In this document: positions 8,673-17,246 of the stretch, in pieces
Layout: each line of letters opens with the position of its first letter
How positions within the stretch are numbered: position 1 is the first letter of the stretch
Source: SABY01 sp964593705
Lineage (GTDB): Bacteria > Bacteroidota > Bacteroidia > Bacteroidales > 4484-276
Length of the DNA: 64,000 bases
NCBI GenBank assembly: GCA_964593705.1
Contig: CAZQIV010000018.1
Location: 1 to 64,000, forward strand
Direction of reading: 5' to 3'
The notes under the pieces: model-generated
The model's input: only the letters and a program-made list of their open reading frames with translations
What the model was told of the DNA's origin: nothing
The model's database searches: none
Made by a program: the position numbers and the translations under genes

Positions 8673-9356
8673 ATGAATGTAATCGAAATAAAAAATCTTC
8701 ATAAAACATACAACGAAACACAAGTTCCGGTAAAAGCCGTCAACGGCATCGATTTGCAAATAGAGGCCGGTGAATTTACAGCCATCGTAGGCCCATCGGG
8801 TTGCGGCAAAACCACGTTAATGAATATGATTGGCGGCCTCGATCAACCCACAGAAGGCAGTGTTGCCATTGATGGCCAGCAAATTAAAAATCTTAAATCT
8901 ACTCAGCTCATCGATTTTAGGTTGCACAATATCGGATTTGTGTTCCAGGCCTACAACTTGTTGCCGGTACTCACTGTTAAAGAAAATATTGAATTCATTA
9001 TGCAGTTGCAGGGGAAAAGCCGGAAAGAGTGTGAAACCCGTGTGGATGAAATGCTTAAAGCCATAGGACTTACTGATAAGAAAAATCAAAGGCCCAATCA
9101 GCTTTCAGGCGGACAGCAGCAACGTGTTTCGGTGGCAAGGGCATTGGCCTCAAAGCCAAAATTCATTCTTGCAGATGAGCCTACAGCTAACCTGGATTCC
9201 AAATCAACTTCCGACTTGCTTGAATTAATGGAAACACTTAATCGTGAAGAAAACATGACTTTTATTTTTTCCACCCACGATGAACGTGTAATGAGAAAGG
9301 CACGCCGCCTGATCACACTCGAAGATGGTAAAATAGTGAAAGATGTTAGGGTTTAA
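8673..9356 (+). CDS. ABC transporter ATP-binding protein (LolD/MacB type)
   Basis: A 227-residue cytoplasmic ATPase that would power the two FtsX-type permeases upstream. Walker A is GPSGCGKTT (about residues 40-48), the Q-loop is FVFQAYNLLPVLTVKENI, the signature is LSGGQQQR, Walker B is FILADEP, and the switch His is in FSTHDERVM. Length and motif spacing are those of the LolD/MacB group, which couple ATP hydrolysis to periplasmic extraction or movement of lipidated or amphipathic substrates. The 300-base repeat tract upstream may weaken or tune its expression relative to the permeases. Confidence 0.93.
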   Translation: MNVIEIKNLHKTYNETQVPVKAVNGIDLQIEAGEFTAIVGPSGCGKTTLMNMIGGLDQPTEGSVAIDGQQIKNLKSTQLIDFRLHNIGFVFQAYNLLPVLTVKENIEFIMQLQGKSRKECETRVDEMLKAIGLTDKKNQRPNQLSGGQQQRVSVARALASKPKFILADEPTANLDSKSTSDLLELMETLNREENMTFIFSTHDERVMRKARRLITLEDGKIVKDVRV

Positions 9357-9371
9357 TCTGAATAATTCCAG

Positions 9372-9640
9372 CTTAGTGAAACTCAGTGATCTCGGTGTCT
9401 CAGTGTAAAAACAACCACTAAGGCACTCAGGGCACATAGAAACACTTAGAATTGAATCTTAGTGAAACTCAGTCTCAGTGTCTCAGTGCAAAAAACAACC
9501 ACTAAGACACTCAGGGCACATAGAAACACTTAGAAATGAATCTTAGTGAAACTCAGTGATCTCAGTGTCTCAGTGGTTTTATTTCTTCAAAGTAACCACG
9601 CAGACATGGAGAACACGTAGATGCACTAAGGATAACTTAT
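9372..9640. repeat. 85-bp tandem repeat (CTTAGTGAAACTCAGTG family)
   Basis: Two near-identical units of about 85 bases start at 9372 and 9458 (CTTAGTGAAACTCAGT then GTCTCAGTG, then ACAACCACTAAG and GGGCACATAGAAACACTTAG). A third, partly diverged unit starts at 9541. The last part (CTCAGTGGTTTTATTTCTTC, AGTAACCAC, AGACATGGAGA) recurs after the GxxExxY gene at 10102-10205 in the same orientation. Confidence 0.85.
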
Positions 9641-9685
9641 TAAGAATATTCTTATAAACAAACAAACTAATTTTATTTTAAAATT

Positions 9686-10099
9686 ATGGTTATCACAAAA
9701 AAATACATCAATGATTTGGCCTATGAAATTGTAGGCTGTGCTATTGAAGTTCACAAGCAACTGGGTCCAGGTTTACTGGAATCTGTCTACGAAAAATGCA
9801 TGATTGAGGAACTTCATAATAAAAATTTAAAGGTTGCCTCACAATTGTACGTGCCATTATTTTATAAAGGAAAGGAAATCAATCAACAGCTCAAATTAGA
9901 TTTGTTGGTTGAAGATTTAATTATTGTAGAGAATAAAGCTGTAGAAATAATGATTCCTCTGTACAAATCTCAACTGCTCACTTATTTAAAACTTGCAGAA
10001 AAACCAAAAGGATTGTTGATTAATTTTAATTGTGAGAATATCACCAAACACTTAGTTCCATTGGTTACCGATGATTTTGCTAAACTTCCGGAATCTTGA
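9686..10099 (+). CDS. GxxExxY protein
   Basis: A 137-residue protein of the GxxExxY family, recognised by GPGLLESVYEKCM near residue 28 (the G-x-x-E-x-x-Y motif is GLLESVY), with EVHKQLGPG just before it and the later DLLVEDLIIVENKAVE strand, which resembles a PD-(D/E)XK nuclease core. The biochemical role of the family is not established. It does not fit the flanking transport genes and is bracketed by direct repeats, so it looks like an inserted cassette. A second, divergent copy is at 53425-53799, also inside repeats. Confidence 0.88.
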   Translation: MVITKKYINDLAYEIVGCAIEVHKQLGPGLLESVYEKCMIEELHNKNLKVASQLYVPLFYKGKEINQQLKLDLLVEDLIIVENKAVEIMIPLYKSQLLTYLKLAEKPKGLLINFNCENITKHLVPLVTDDFAKLPES

Positions 10100-10101
10100 T
10101 T

Positions 10102-10205
10102 TCACCTTAGTGACCCTCAGTGGCCTTTGTGCCTCAGTGGTTTTATTTCTTCAAGGTAACCACTAAGACATGGAGAGCACTAAGAAACACTTAGGGATAA
10201 TTTAA
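10102..10205. repeat. right-hand copy of the CTCAGTG repeat
   Basis: A single diverged unit matching 9541-9640: it contains CTCAGTGGTTTTATTTCTTC, GGTAACCACTAAGACATGGA and CACTTAGGGATAA. With the upstream copy it forms direct repeats of about 70-100 bases around the GxxExxY gene. Confidence 0.8.
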
Positions 10206-10244
10206 ACGCCCCAATGTAGGTACTATTAAAATATCCTTTACAAC

Positions 10245-11423
10245 ATGAGAAAATTATTTTTTGTCATTATTATTTCAATTCTCCTGCCCTATTTAATTTA
10301 TGGACAGGAAAAGGCAAAACCCGACTTTGGAAGCTTTTCATTGAAAGGCCACCTGCAATACCTCGAAAATGTTTGGATTCAGCCCAATTCCGAAAAGTGG
10401 GCAACCATGGGCTCATTGAACAACCGCCTGGATTTTGAATGGTACAAGGGCGGGTTTGAAGCAAATATTGGCTTGCGAAATATCATCAATTACGGACAAT
10501 TGGTTTACGACTATTACCCCTACCTCGCCGATCAGGCCAAACAGGACTTTGGATTTATAAACCTAAGCAAACAATGGGTCAACGACTCATCCTATTATTT
10601 CAATTCAACAATCGATAGGGCAAACCTGAGTTTTACCCACAAAAATCTTGAGGTCATTGCAGGCCGCCAGCGCATCAACTGGGGCACTAACCTGGTGTGG
10701 AATCCAAACGATATTTTCAACACCTTTAATTATTTTGATTTCGACTATGTTGAACGCCCGGGTTGCGATGCTTTGAAAGTTCAGTATTACACAGGGATGG
10801 CTTCATCTGCACAATTGGCATGGAAAATAGATAAGGATAATAATCACACCATTGCAGGAATGTACAGGTTCAATAAATGGAACTACGATTTTCAGTTCCT
10901 TGGCGGAGTTATGAGTAACGACATTGTTTTGGGTGCAGGATGGTCAGGGCAGATTAAAGGGGCAGGTTTCAATGGCGAAGCTACTTGGTTTATCCCAACT
11001 GAAGCACCAAAGGGTGGAAATGACAACAGTGTGGTTGTCGCCTCAGCGGGTGCTAACTATACCTTTTCAAACAGTCTTTACATCCACGCAAGTGCAATAT
11101 ATAATAGTAACGGAACTACAGACAATGCCTATCCTGGGAATAGTATTATCATCGATCGGGATATCACCGTAAAAACGCTCACACCTTCAAAAGCGGAAAT
11201 CTTTGCAGAGATAGCCTATCAAATTTCGCCTTTGGTGAGAGGAACAATTGCCGGCATCATGAATCCTTATGATGGTTCATCATTTGCAGGTCCATCCCTT
11301 GATATTTCCCTTACCGACAACATCGGAGTATTGCTTATCGGACAATTATTTTTTGGGGATGAAAAAACAGAATACGGCGAAATGGGACAATTGATTTATG
11401 GCCGCTTAAAATGGAGCTTTTAG
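10245..11423 (+). CDS. outer membrane beta-barrel protein
   Basis: A 392-residue protein with a signal peptide ending near YGQ (residues 1-21) and a body made of amphipathic, aromatic-rich strands, for example LEVIAGRQRINWGTNLVWNP. The C-terminus, LIYGRLKWSF, ends in Phe, the usual signal for BAM-dependent outer-membrane insertion. The AGRQ/INWG pattern recalls DUF1302 or alginate-export-like porins, but I cannot assign a family. Placed after the LolA-like protein and the FtsX-type ABC genes, it is probably the outer-membrane end of the same export route. Confidence 0.75.
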   Translation: MRKLFFVIIISILLPYLIYGQEKAKPDFGSFSLKGHLQYLENVWIQPNSEKWATMGSLNNRLDFEWYKGGFEANIGLRNIINYGQLVYDYYPYLADQAKQDFGFINLSKQWVNDSSYYFNSTIDRANLSFTHKNLEVIAGRQRINWGTNLVWNPNDIFNTFNYFDFDYVERPGCDALKVQYYTGMASSAQLAWKIDKDNNHTIAGMYRFNKWNYDFQFLGGVMSNDIVLGAGWSGQIKGAGFNGEATWFIPTEAPKGGNDNSVVVASAGANYTFSNSLYIHASAIYNSNGTTDNAYPGNSIIIDRDITVKTLTPSKAEIFAEIAYQISPLVRGTIAGIMNPYDGSSFAGPSLDISLTDNIGVLLIGQLFFGDEKTEYGEMGQLIYGRLKWSF

Positions 11424-11520
11424 TAAGGTTAAAAAATCTTTACAACCACACGAATTGGTTTTTGGTAATTTCGGAACTATATTTGCAATATTAATAATCC
11501 ATTTAAAACAGGAGGTCGAA

Positions 11521-11922
11521 ATGTTGCGCGTACTTTTTATATTGTTATTCAGCTTTTTCACAATAACAGGTTTTAGTCTTGTGAAATCACCGGCACCCAT
11601 CAGCCACCCAAATCCAGATACCTTAAATATAGCCAAAGGCGATAGTACCGAATACGAAATACTGATTATCGAAACAGGCTATGAAAGCTGGATAGTTACC
11701 AATGCCAAACCCAAGTGGTATCATACCAACGATTATTACCGGAATAAAAATCAGTTTTATGTTATCGACTGGAACAACCGCGTACTCGAAACCATGCATA
11801 CCCCACCTTTTGAAGAAACGATAGAATACAATCCAAACATCGATTACGGCATTGATGTAAACTATCAGTTATATTGGTATTTCAAATTCATGGAGAGCAA
11901 GTATGGGATTAATTTACGGTGA
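11521..11922 (+). CDS. exported protein, DUF6146-like
   Basis: A 133-residue protein with a hydrophobic signal sequence (about residues 1-20) and a compact domain rich in Trp and Tyr, including TGYESWIV and a KNQFYVIDWNNRV segment. It resembles a Bacteroidota family annotated as DUF6146, whose function is unknown. ATG 11521 is preceded by AGGAGG, an unusually good Shine-Dalgarno sequence for this phylum, which decides the start over the upstream open frame at 11455. It may be the last gene of the envelope cluster, but there is a roughly 100-base gap. Confidence 0.6.
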   Translation: MLRVLFILLFSFFTITGFSLVKSPAPISHPNPDTLNIAKGDSTEYEILIIETGYESWIVTNAKPKWYHTNDYYRNKNQFYVIDWNNRVLETMHTPPFEETIEYNPNIDYGIDVNYQLYWYFKFMESKYGINLR

Positions 11923-12075
11923 TTTGGCAAGAAATGAGAGCGCATAAAACTCTTCGTTAAAGAGGGTGTCGTTTAAAATAATCCACTAAATTCTTTGGCC
12001 GATAAGTGCTGTCATTTTTAAATCATTTAAAAACATCCAGAAATAAAAGAAAGCAAAACAGTATATTTCTCAAGA

Positions 12076-12419
12076 CTAATTAGGGCTTGCTGAAAAACTC
12101 AAAACCATATCATTAACTTTAATATTTCGGTGCGCTGCACCTCCCGTATCAAATCTAATAGATGCATCTACAAACCCGCTTCGCCGCGAGGCGAGGATTA
12201 TCGCCCCGCCAGCTGGCGGGGCTTTTCTTTCAGGTGCAGAGCACCGGTAATCTTTGTAGAATTTTATCCGGTAATTGGGAGAAAGGTGCAGCGCACCGAA
12301 ATATTTGATGCATGGTTTTTAAACAAACATTCTCCTAAACCTTGCACAAGGAATCAAATATTATGGATTAACTTATGATAATTCAATGGATTAGGCCTTT
12401 TTCAGCAGCCCCTAATTAG
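12076..12419. mobile_element. MITE-like non-coding element with 23-bp terminal inverted repeats
   Basis: The 23 bases at 12076-12098 (CTAATTAGGGCTTGCTGAAAAAC) match the reverse complement of 12397-12419 at 20 positions. The outermost eight bases, CTAATTAG, are themselves palindromic and may include a target duplication. Inside, AATATTTCGGTGCGCTGCACCT (about 12120-12141) and its exact reverse complement (about 12284-12305) form a second nested inverted repeat, and TCTACAAA/TTTGTAGA a third. No transposase fits in 344 bases, so any movement would depend on an element elsewhere. Confidence 0.7.
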
Positions 12420-12427
12420 ATCGTTGT

Positions 12428-14425
12428 TTAATTCCTGGTATAAAGGTTAAAAAAAGGAATATCCACAACAATATTAAATCCAAACCTAAAATATAGATTC
12501 TTATCTAAATTAATATCTTTTGCAGTAACTCCTCTTAGTTGAGGACCCAACTGAGCGCCCAGCCCTATAGAGATTGGACATTTACCAAAGCCATAATATA
12601 AATAGAGCCCCGGAGAAATGATATTTGAAAGTTTGACTTCCGATGCCACTTCACTACTGTCATTTCCCATTCGAAAACTAGCCATTGAACCGACATCGAT
12701 TAATGGCATAAATAGGGTAATACTTTTACCACCTTTTTTATTTTTAACATCACATGATTCGTGTTTTCCTAAATTCCCCCAACTTACAGCAACACCCACG
12801 GGAGCTGTCAATCCAAATGTAAATGCCCAAGGATCAATTTTTAGCTTTGGTAAATACTCAATTCCTCCATAAGGACCTATGAATGCGTTTAAAGAAATAT
12901 TGAAATCTGTCTCTCTCTTAATTGAAGAACTTCCAACAGGCAGCACGGCAGCTTCTATAGCTTCATTGACTTCATCAGAATTGTTTGCCTCCACAACATT
13001 AGCCATGAAGATTCCGTATTTAATAAAATTTCTTTTAAACGAATCATTATAGCTGTCACCTAATATTTCTGAAAGCATCATCGATGTATGTAATACAAGC
13101 GCCCCATAGTTCTGCGATTTCAGATCATAACAAGCATTGGTCGCATCATCAATAACATTAGTGAATTTTAGTAACTCATTTGAAATCCCTTTTAACGAAG
13201 GGTTTATACTGTTATTTACCGGAAAAAAGTTAACGGAAAGTTTAAGAAACCTGGCAATAGATGATGCGTAATCTGCATAAACAAGAATTGAAGGTTGTTG
13301 TCCTTGTTGTTTTGAGTTAATTATACTTTGTGCATTGTCTGCTATTACACTCATTGCAGTAACCATTGAGGAAAAGCTGTTTTTAAATTCCTGGGCTTCA
13401 CCTGATTGCCATTTCGAGTTCAGATCAATTAAAAAGTCTTTTAAAAACAATGTGGATCCAACCAGCGAAAATTTAATATTATAATTATCATTTTGATCAC
13501 TTGCATAAATCAATCCTAAATAAATTCTAAACGTTATATCATCTTTTATTAAATCGTTAGCCTGTTGTTTTGTAATCCAAACCCTACCTTCTTCATTACT
13601 TCTTAATGATTGTGAAATTAGATCAACAAATTTGATTAGATTGGTAAAAATTTCATCAGGATAATCAGTGCAGATTTTATCGCTGACAAGATTGTTTATT
13701 ATCTCTGCCGCATTATTGCCTTTATTAATGCCATCACTCACCATAATAGCACCCAAAACGGATCTTCCTTCCGGTGTGTTTAAGAGTTTGATGATTGAAT
13801 CCGCCCTATTTTTGATATTCGTATTTGTGTTATAACCGTCATAATTAGATGTTTCACGCAAGTTAAGAAGATTAGTGCTAAATGCATTTAAGTCCTTTTG
13901 GAATGCAACTTTTAATGCAGGAAGCATTGCAGCATACTGAAATGAATTGATTTCATTTAAGAACTTTGTAGTAGTTGGGAAAATAACAGTCAGTTCTGGA
14001 TAATCAATGAATAGTTCTTTGAATTTGCGGAAGAAAGCCACATTCAGTTCCTCTTTACTTCTTTCAACCAGAAATTTTGCCAGACCATCTGCAAAGTTAG
14101 TTACATCAAGGCTTGCGATGGAGGATAATAATTCAGGAGACTTTGATCCTGAAACAGATGCTGACATAGTCCCATCGTTAGTAATGTAGTATGGATTTAA
14201 AAATGGGTTTGCCATTAAGGCAGAATCAAGATCGTAATCGTTTAAACCCGGGAAATAATATTGCAAAACTTTGCTGGTCTGTATTTGAACAGTAAACTTA
14301 CCTTGAGAGCCAGGATCATCAATAATTGATTTAAGAAATAATGCGTCATAATATTGTGACCGCTGTCCAAAAATTATGGAAACAACTACAAGTAAAAATG
14401 ATAATATTAATACTGATCTTTTCAT
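12428..14425 (-). CDS. exported protein with helical domain and C-terminal barrel-like domain, third gene of subtilase operon
   Basis: A 665-residue protein I do not recognise. It has a signal peptide (MKRSVLILSFLLVVVSIIFG), then about 470 residues of mostly helical sequence. The last roughly 160 residues consist of Gly/Phe-rich alternating strands (FIGPYGGIEYLP, FTFGLTAPVGVAVSWG, GLYLYYGFGKCPISIGLGAQ, FRFGFNIVVDIPFF) that look like a small outer-membrane barrel. The first ATG lies 11 bases after the subtilase stop, so the genes are translationally close. The likely location is the outer membrane with a periplasmic helical domain, placing the operon across the whole envelope. Confidence 0.7.
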   Translation of the reverse strand: MKRSVLILSFLLVVVSIIFGQRSQYYDALFLKSIIDDPGSQGKFTVQIQTSKVLQYYFPGLNDYDLDSALMANPFLNPYYITNDGTMSASVSGSKSPELLSSIASLDVTNFADGLAKFLVERSKEELNVAFFRKFKELFIDYPELTVIFPTTTKFLNEINSFQYAAMLPALKVAFQKDLNAFSTNLLNLRETSNYDGYNTNTNIKNRADSIIKLLNTPEGRSVLGAIMVSDGINKGNNAAEIINNLVSDKICTDYPDEIFTNLIKFVDLISQSLRSNEEGRVWITKQQANDLIKDDITFRIYLGLIYASDQNDNYNIKFSLVGSTLFLKDFLIDLNSKWQSGEAQEFKNSFSSMVTAMSVIADNAQSIINSKQQGQQPSILVYADYASSIARFLKLSVNFFPVNNSINPSLKGISNELLKFTNVIDDATNACYDLKSQNYGALVLHTSMMLSEILGDSYNDSFKRNFIKYGIFMANVVEANNSDEVNEAIEAAVLPVGSSSIKRETDFNISLNAFIGPYGGIEYLPKLKIDPWAFTFGLTAPVGVAVSWGNLGKHESCDVKNKKGGKSITLFMPLIDVGSMASFRMGNDSSEVASEVKLSNIISPGLYLYYGFGKCPISIGLGAQLGPQLRGVTAKDINLDKNLYFRFGFNIVVDIPFFNLYTRN

Positions 14426-14436
14426 GATAATTCGTT

Positions 14437-15507
14437 TTAAAGTTTAAAGTAATCGAGCAATAAATCTTTATTGATTTCGGGAAAATTAATCCCTATATAA
14501 TTTCGAAATTTTGATACTCCCATTATTATTTTCTTAATCTCATCAGGGTCGTACTTCCATTTTTTCTTTTCAATTATCAGTGCAACAATTCCCGCAACTA
14601 TAGCATTCGATTGACTTGTTCCAGACTTTTCGATTACTTGACCATTAACATCATAGGAAGGCATATTAATTCCATCAATGATAGCCGTTAGATTTTTATT
14701 CATATATGGGTATAATAAATCTTCTACCGGAATTGACCCTATTCCAATTGTGTTTTTAAGTGAAGCGGGATATAGTGAACTCGAATCATTAAACTTAGAA
14801 GCATTACCTACTGAACAAATAAGTACTTTGCCTCTACTAAAAGCATAATTAACAGCCAATTGCAATTGCGATATAATATTTTTATCTCTAATAATTGATC
14901 CATAACTTATGGAAATTACATGAATATGCTCTTGTTCTGCACACCAATTTATGGCCTCAGCATAACGGTTCAATTCAGATGTATTTAATCTATTTCTCTC
15001 GGAAATTTTACAAACAAACAGATTACAATCTGGTGCTACTCCAATTAATTTACCTTGCTTGTTTCTGGCTCCTATCAATCCTGCACAATGTGTACCATGA
15101 CCGTTAGTATCCTGTAATGAGATATTCTTATCAAAAACGTAATAACTCTTTTTGTTATAAGGCAATTGATCATTCAAAATATCAATACCTGTGTCTATTA
15201 CAGCTACTCCTACATCTTTACCAGTTGAAATTCCCCATATTTCCGGGAGGTTTAAATTTAACATCCAACCTGGATATGAATTTGATAATTTGGCACTACT
15301 TTTTGAAAACTTTTCAACTCCCCCGCTCCAGTAATAATTATCAGCTTCATCTTTGAGCCAGTTACTATTACCAAGGTATTCATCACCCGGATATAGTTCC
15401 TCATCTACCTCCAGCTCACTGCCCGGAGCAAGGTACTGGTAGCATGGTGCATTAACACTTGCGCTACCCACACGAACATTCAGGTATTTCGTAACTATTA
15501 CTTTCAT
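14437..15507 (-). CDS. S8 (subtilisin-family) serine peptidase with N-terminal SH3-like domain
   Basis: A 356-residue subtilase with an intact triad: Asp105 in VAVIDTGID, His137 in NGHGTHCAG, Ser298 in SGTSQSNAIVAG, and oxyanion Asn235 in SVGNAS. Residues 1-66 resemble an SH3-like (SH3b) module (YLNVRVGSASVNA, then NWLKDEADNYYW). There is no signal peptide, unlike most bacterial subtilases, and no obvious propeptide, so it probably acts in the cytoplasm. Its ATG overlaps the stop of the preceding membrane-protein gene by one base (TAATG), and an exported barrel-like protein follows after 11 bases. A regulated protease in an envelope-spanning system is an inference from this arrangement. Confidence 0.88.
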   Translation of the reverse strand: MKVIVTKYLNVRVGSASVNAPCYQYLAPGSELEVDEELYPGDEYLGNSNWLKDEADNYYWSGGVEKFSKSSAKLSNSYPGWMLNLNLPEIWGISTGKDVGVAVIDTGIDILNDQLPYNKKSYYVFDKNISLQDTNGHGTHCAGLIGARNKQGKLIGVAPDCNLFVCKISERNRLNTSELNRYAEAINWCAEQEHIHVISISYGSIIRDKNIISQLQLAVNYAFSRGKVLICSVGNASKFNDSSSLYPASLKNTIGIGSIPVEDLLYPYMNKNLTAIIDGINMPSYDVNGQVIEKSGTSQSNAIVAGIVALIIEKKKWKYDPDEIKKIIMGVSKFRNYIGINFPEINKDLLLDYFKL

Positions 15508-16724
15508 TATCCTACACGATTTAGCGGTGATACACTATCACTTGATGTCAATTCTTTTTTTTTTGGGGTTTCTTCTGTTTGGGATGTCTTCAATTTCATG
15601 ATCTTGTTTAGCAAATCGAACCAGAAAGGTGCACCGAGGGAAATGGCTATGGCCGTGACGAGAAATCCGAAAAAGTGATTGTAAAAGAGCCTGAAAAAAT
15701 AGGCAATCTTTTTCCAGATTGAAAAATCGATTGTCCCATTTGAGATTTTCTTATCCACGCACGACAAGGACTTTCTATCAATCGGCGGGGTGTATTTTTT
15801 TACCCTTTCAGTATTTGAGGTTTTTTCTGTGCGAACCTTGACCAAATTCGGGGGGAAACCGCCAATTCCGAGAATAGAATTGGCCCTTGTAATATCACCT
15901 TGCAATCGCTTTTTTATGATTAGCAATGAATCGAGTTTTTGAGTAAATTCATTTAGTTCGGCAGCATTTGTAATTTTTAATGTATCAACGGCAATTTTAT
16001 TATTCTCAACATAGGCATTGGCCATGCTTACCATTTTGTCCCTGGCATCTTTATCAACTGAAAGTGTTTTTACAATAACAAAGGTATCGGCATAGAAAAA
16101 CCAGGCCAGTAAAAAACCAAGAACAAAAGTAATGAGCCGAATTTTTCTCTTGTACCATTCGATGGTATGCTCCATGGTCCTGTCGAACCAAGCTTCCAAA
16201 AGCAATTTAAACTTCTCCATATCACCTTGGGAATCTTTCCATAAGCCCTGGATGAATTCGGCAGTTTCGGTATCTAATTTCGTTACTACATCCGCTCCAT
16301 CTTTACTTTTTCCCGTAATTGTGATATCCCCCGCATCTAACTTTGCCTTCATAGCCTCCGGTGTAACAGGTTCTTTATTGGCTAGAAGGTTTATGATGGT
16401 TTTCGCAAAACTACCTGCTTTAAAAGATGAGGGATGTTTAAACACCCCTGAACTACCAAGATACTTGATCTCCTGATTATTATAAAAGGCATTGACCACT
16501 TCATTATTCGGGCTTTTGGTAAGTTTCAGCGTGTCCCATAACCTTTTCCACCAATTTCCTGGCTCTTCATCATTCAGCATTCGGTCAATAGCTTCTTTTA
16601 GGTTTCGGGCCCTGAGGCTCAGCAAGGATGAAATTAATTCGGAGATAATGGTTACAAAAAGGCTGTATAATAGGTAAATAAATACCAGCCCGATTACGAC
16701 ATCAAGAACAACGGAATTAAACAT
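15507..16724 (-). CDS. inner-membrane protein with coiled-coil region, first gene of subtilase operon
   Basis: A 405-residue protein of unknown function. It has an N-terminal membrane helix (about residues 4-28) followed by ELISSLLSLRARNLKEAID, a cytoplasmic helical domain (about 40-190), a second helix around FVLGFLLAWFFYADTF (about 197-215), a helical, probably coiled-coil periplasmic segment (about 220-335), and a hydrophobic hairpin (about 340-375) before a charged tail. Similar proteins with the LYSLFVTIISE-type start occur in other bacteria, but I know no assigned function. It is the promoter-proximal gene of the operon and overlaps the subtilase by one base. Confidence 0.7.
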   Translation of the reverse strand: MFNSVVLDVVIGLVFIYLLYSLFVTIISELISSLLSLRARNLKEAIDRMLNDEEPGNWWKRLWDTLKLTKSPNNEVVNAFYNNQEIKYLGSSGVFKHPSSFKAGSFAKTIINLLANKEPVTPEAMKAKLDAGDITITGKSKDGADVVTKLDTETAEFIQGLWKDSQGDMEKFKLLLEAWFDRTMEHTIEWYKRKIRLITFVLGFLLAWFFYADTFVIVKTLSVDKDARDKMVSMANAYVENNKIAVDTLKITNAAELNEFTQKLDSLLIIKKRLQGDITRANSILGIGGFPPNLVKVRTEKTSNTERVKKYTPPIDRKSLSCVDKKISNGTIDFSIWKKIAYFFRLFYNHFFGFLVTAIAISLGAPFWFDLLNKIMKLKTSQTEETPKKKELTSSDSVSPLNRVG

Positions 16725-16975
16725 AGCTTTATATTTTTAAATGTTATTTTTATAAGAAAAAAAATTGATTTAATAACTATGTAATCTTTGATGACAACTA
16801 ATAGTTATCAAAAGTACTTGCTTTCTTCATAATTAATTGAGATTGATTAATGTGGCGGCTAATATAAGAAAAAACAGCCAAAAGAAATGACATTTTGGAT
16901 ATTTTTTAATTCGTTATGAAGATGATGTTGAGGAAAAATCGTGGAATTATTATTCCATAGTAAATAGCCCCTGTA

Positions 16976-17079
16976 CATAAAGTCAGCTCATTTCTGATTT
17001 TGCCAGCGCAACCCCTAAGCCCCCCGCCTAGCCGGCGAGGCTGGCCTAAAGTGAAGCCCACTCGCTGCCAGTGCGTTGG
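16976..17079. repeat. 104-bp dispersed repeat, copy A
   Basis: Matches 45797-45900 in the same orientation and length. Shared blocks include CATAAAGTC, TGATTTTGCCAGCGCAACCCC, CCCCGCCTAGCCGGCGAGGC, TGGCCTAAAG and CCAGTGCGTTGG. It is GC-richer than its surroundings and contains a small GCC-rich hairpin. The rest of the gap (16725-17246) shows no gene. Confidence 0.85.
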
Positions 17080-17196
17080 CTGATCCTCCCATTCAGGGTA
17101 TCCCGAAAAGCCCCGATGGCTATCAGGGTCGGGAAAGGGTATCGTGGCTTTTTAGACTGGCCTCGATAGTGATATCAAAAAGATCAATTCAGCAAG

Positions 17197-17228
17197 AATC
17201 CCCGAATGACATGGTGCATTCGGGGATT
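17197..17228. terminator. bidirectional hairpin at the end of the giant gene
   Basis: AATCCCCGAATG (17197-17208) pairs perfectly with CATTCGGGGATT (17217-17228) over an 8-base loop, 18 bases beyond the stop of the giant minus-strand gene. T residues follow on the plus side; on the minus side the tract is shorter (ATTCTT). Confidence 0.65.
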
Positions 17229-17246
17229 TTTAATCTATTGCTAAAA

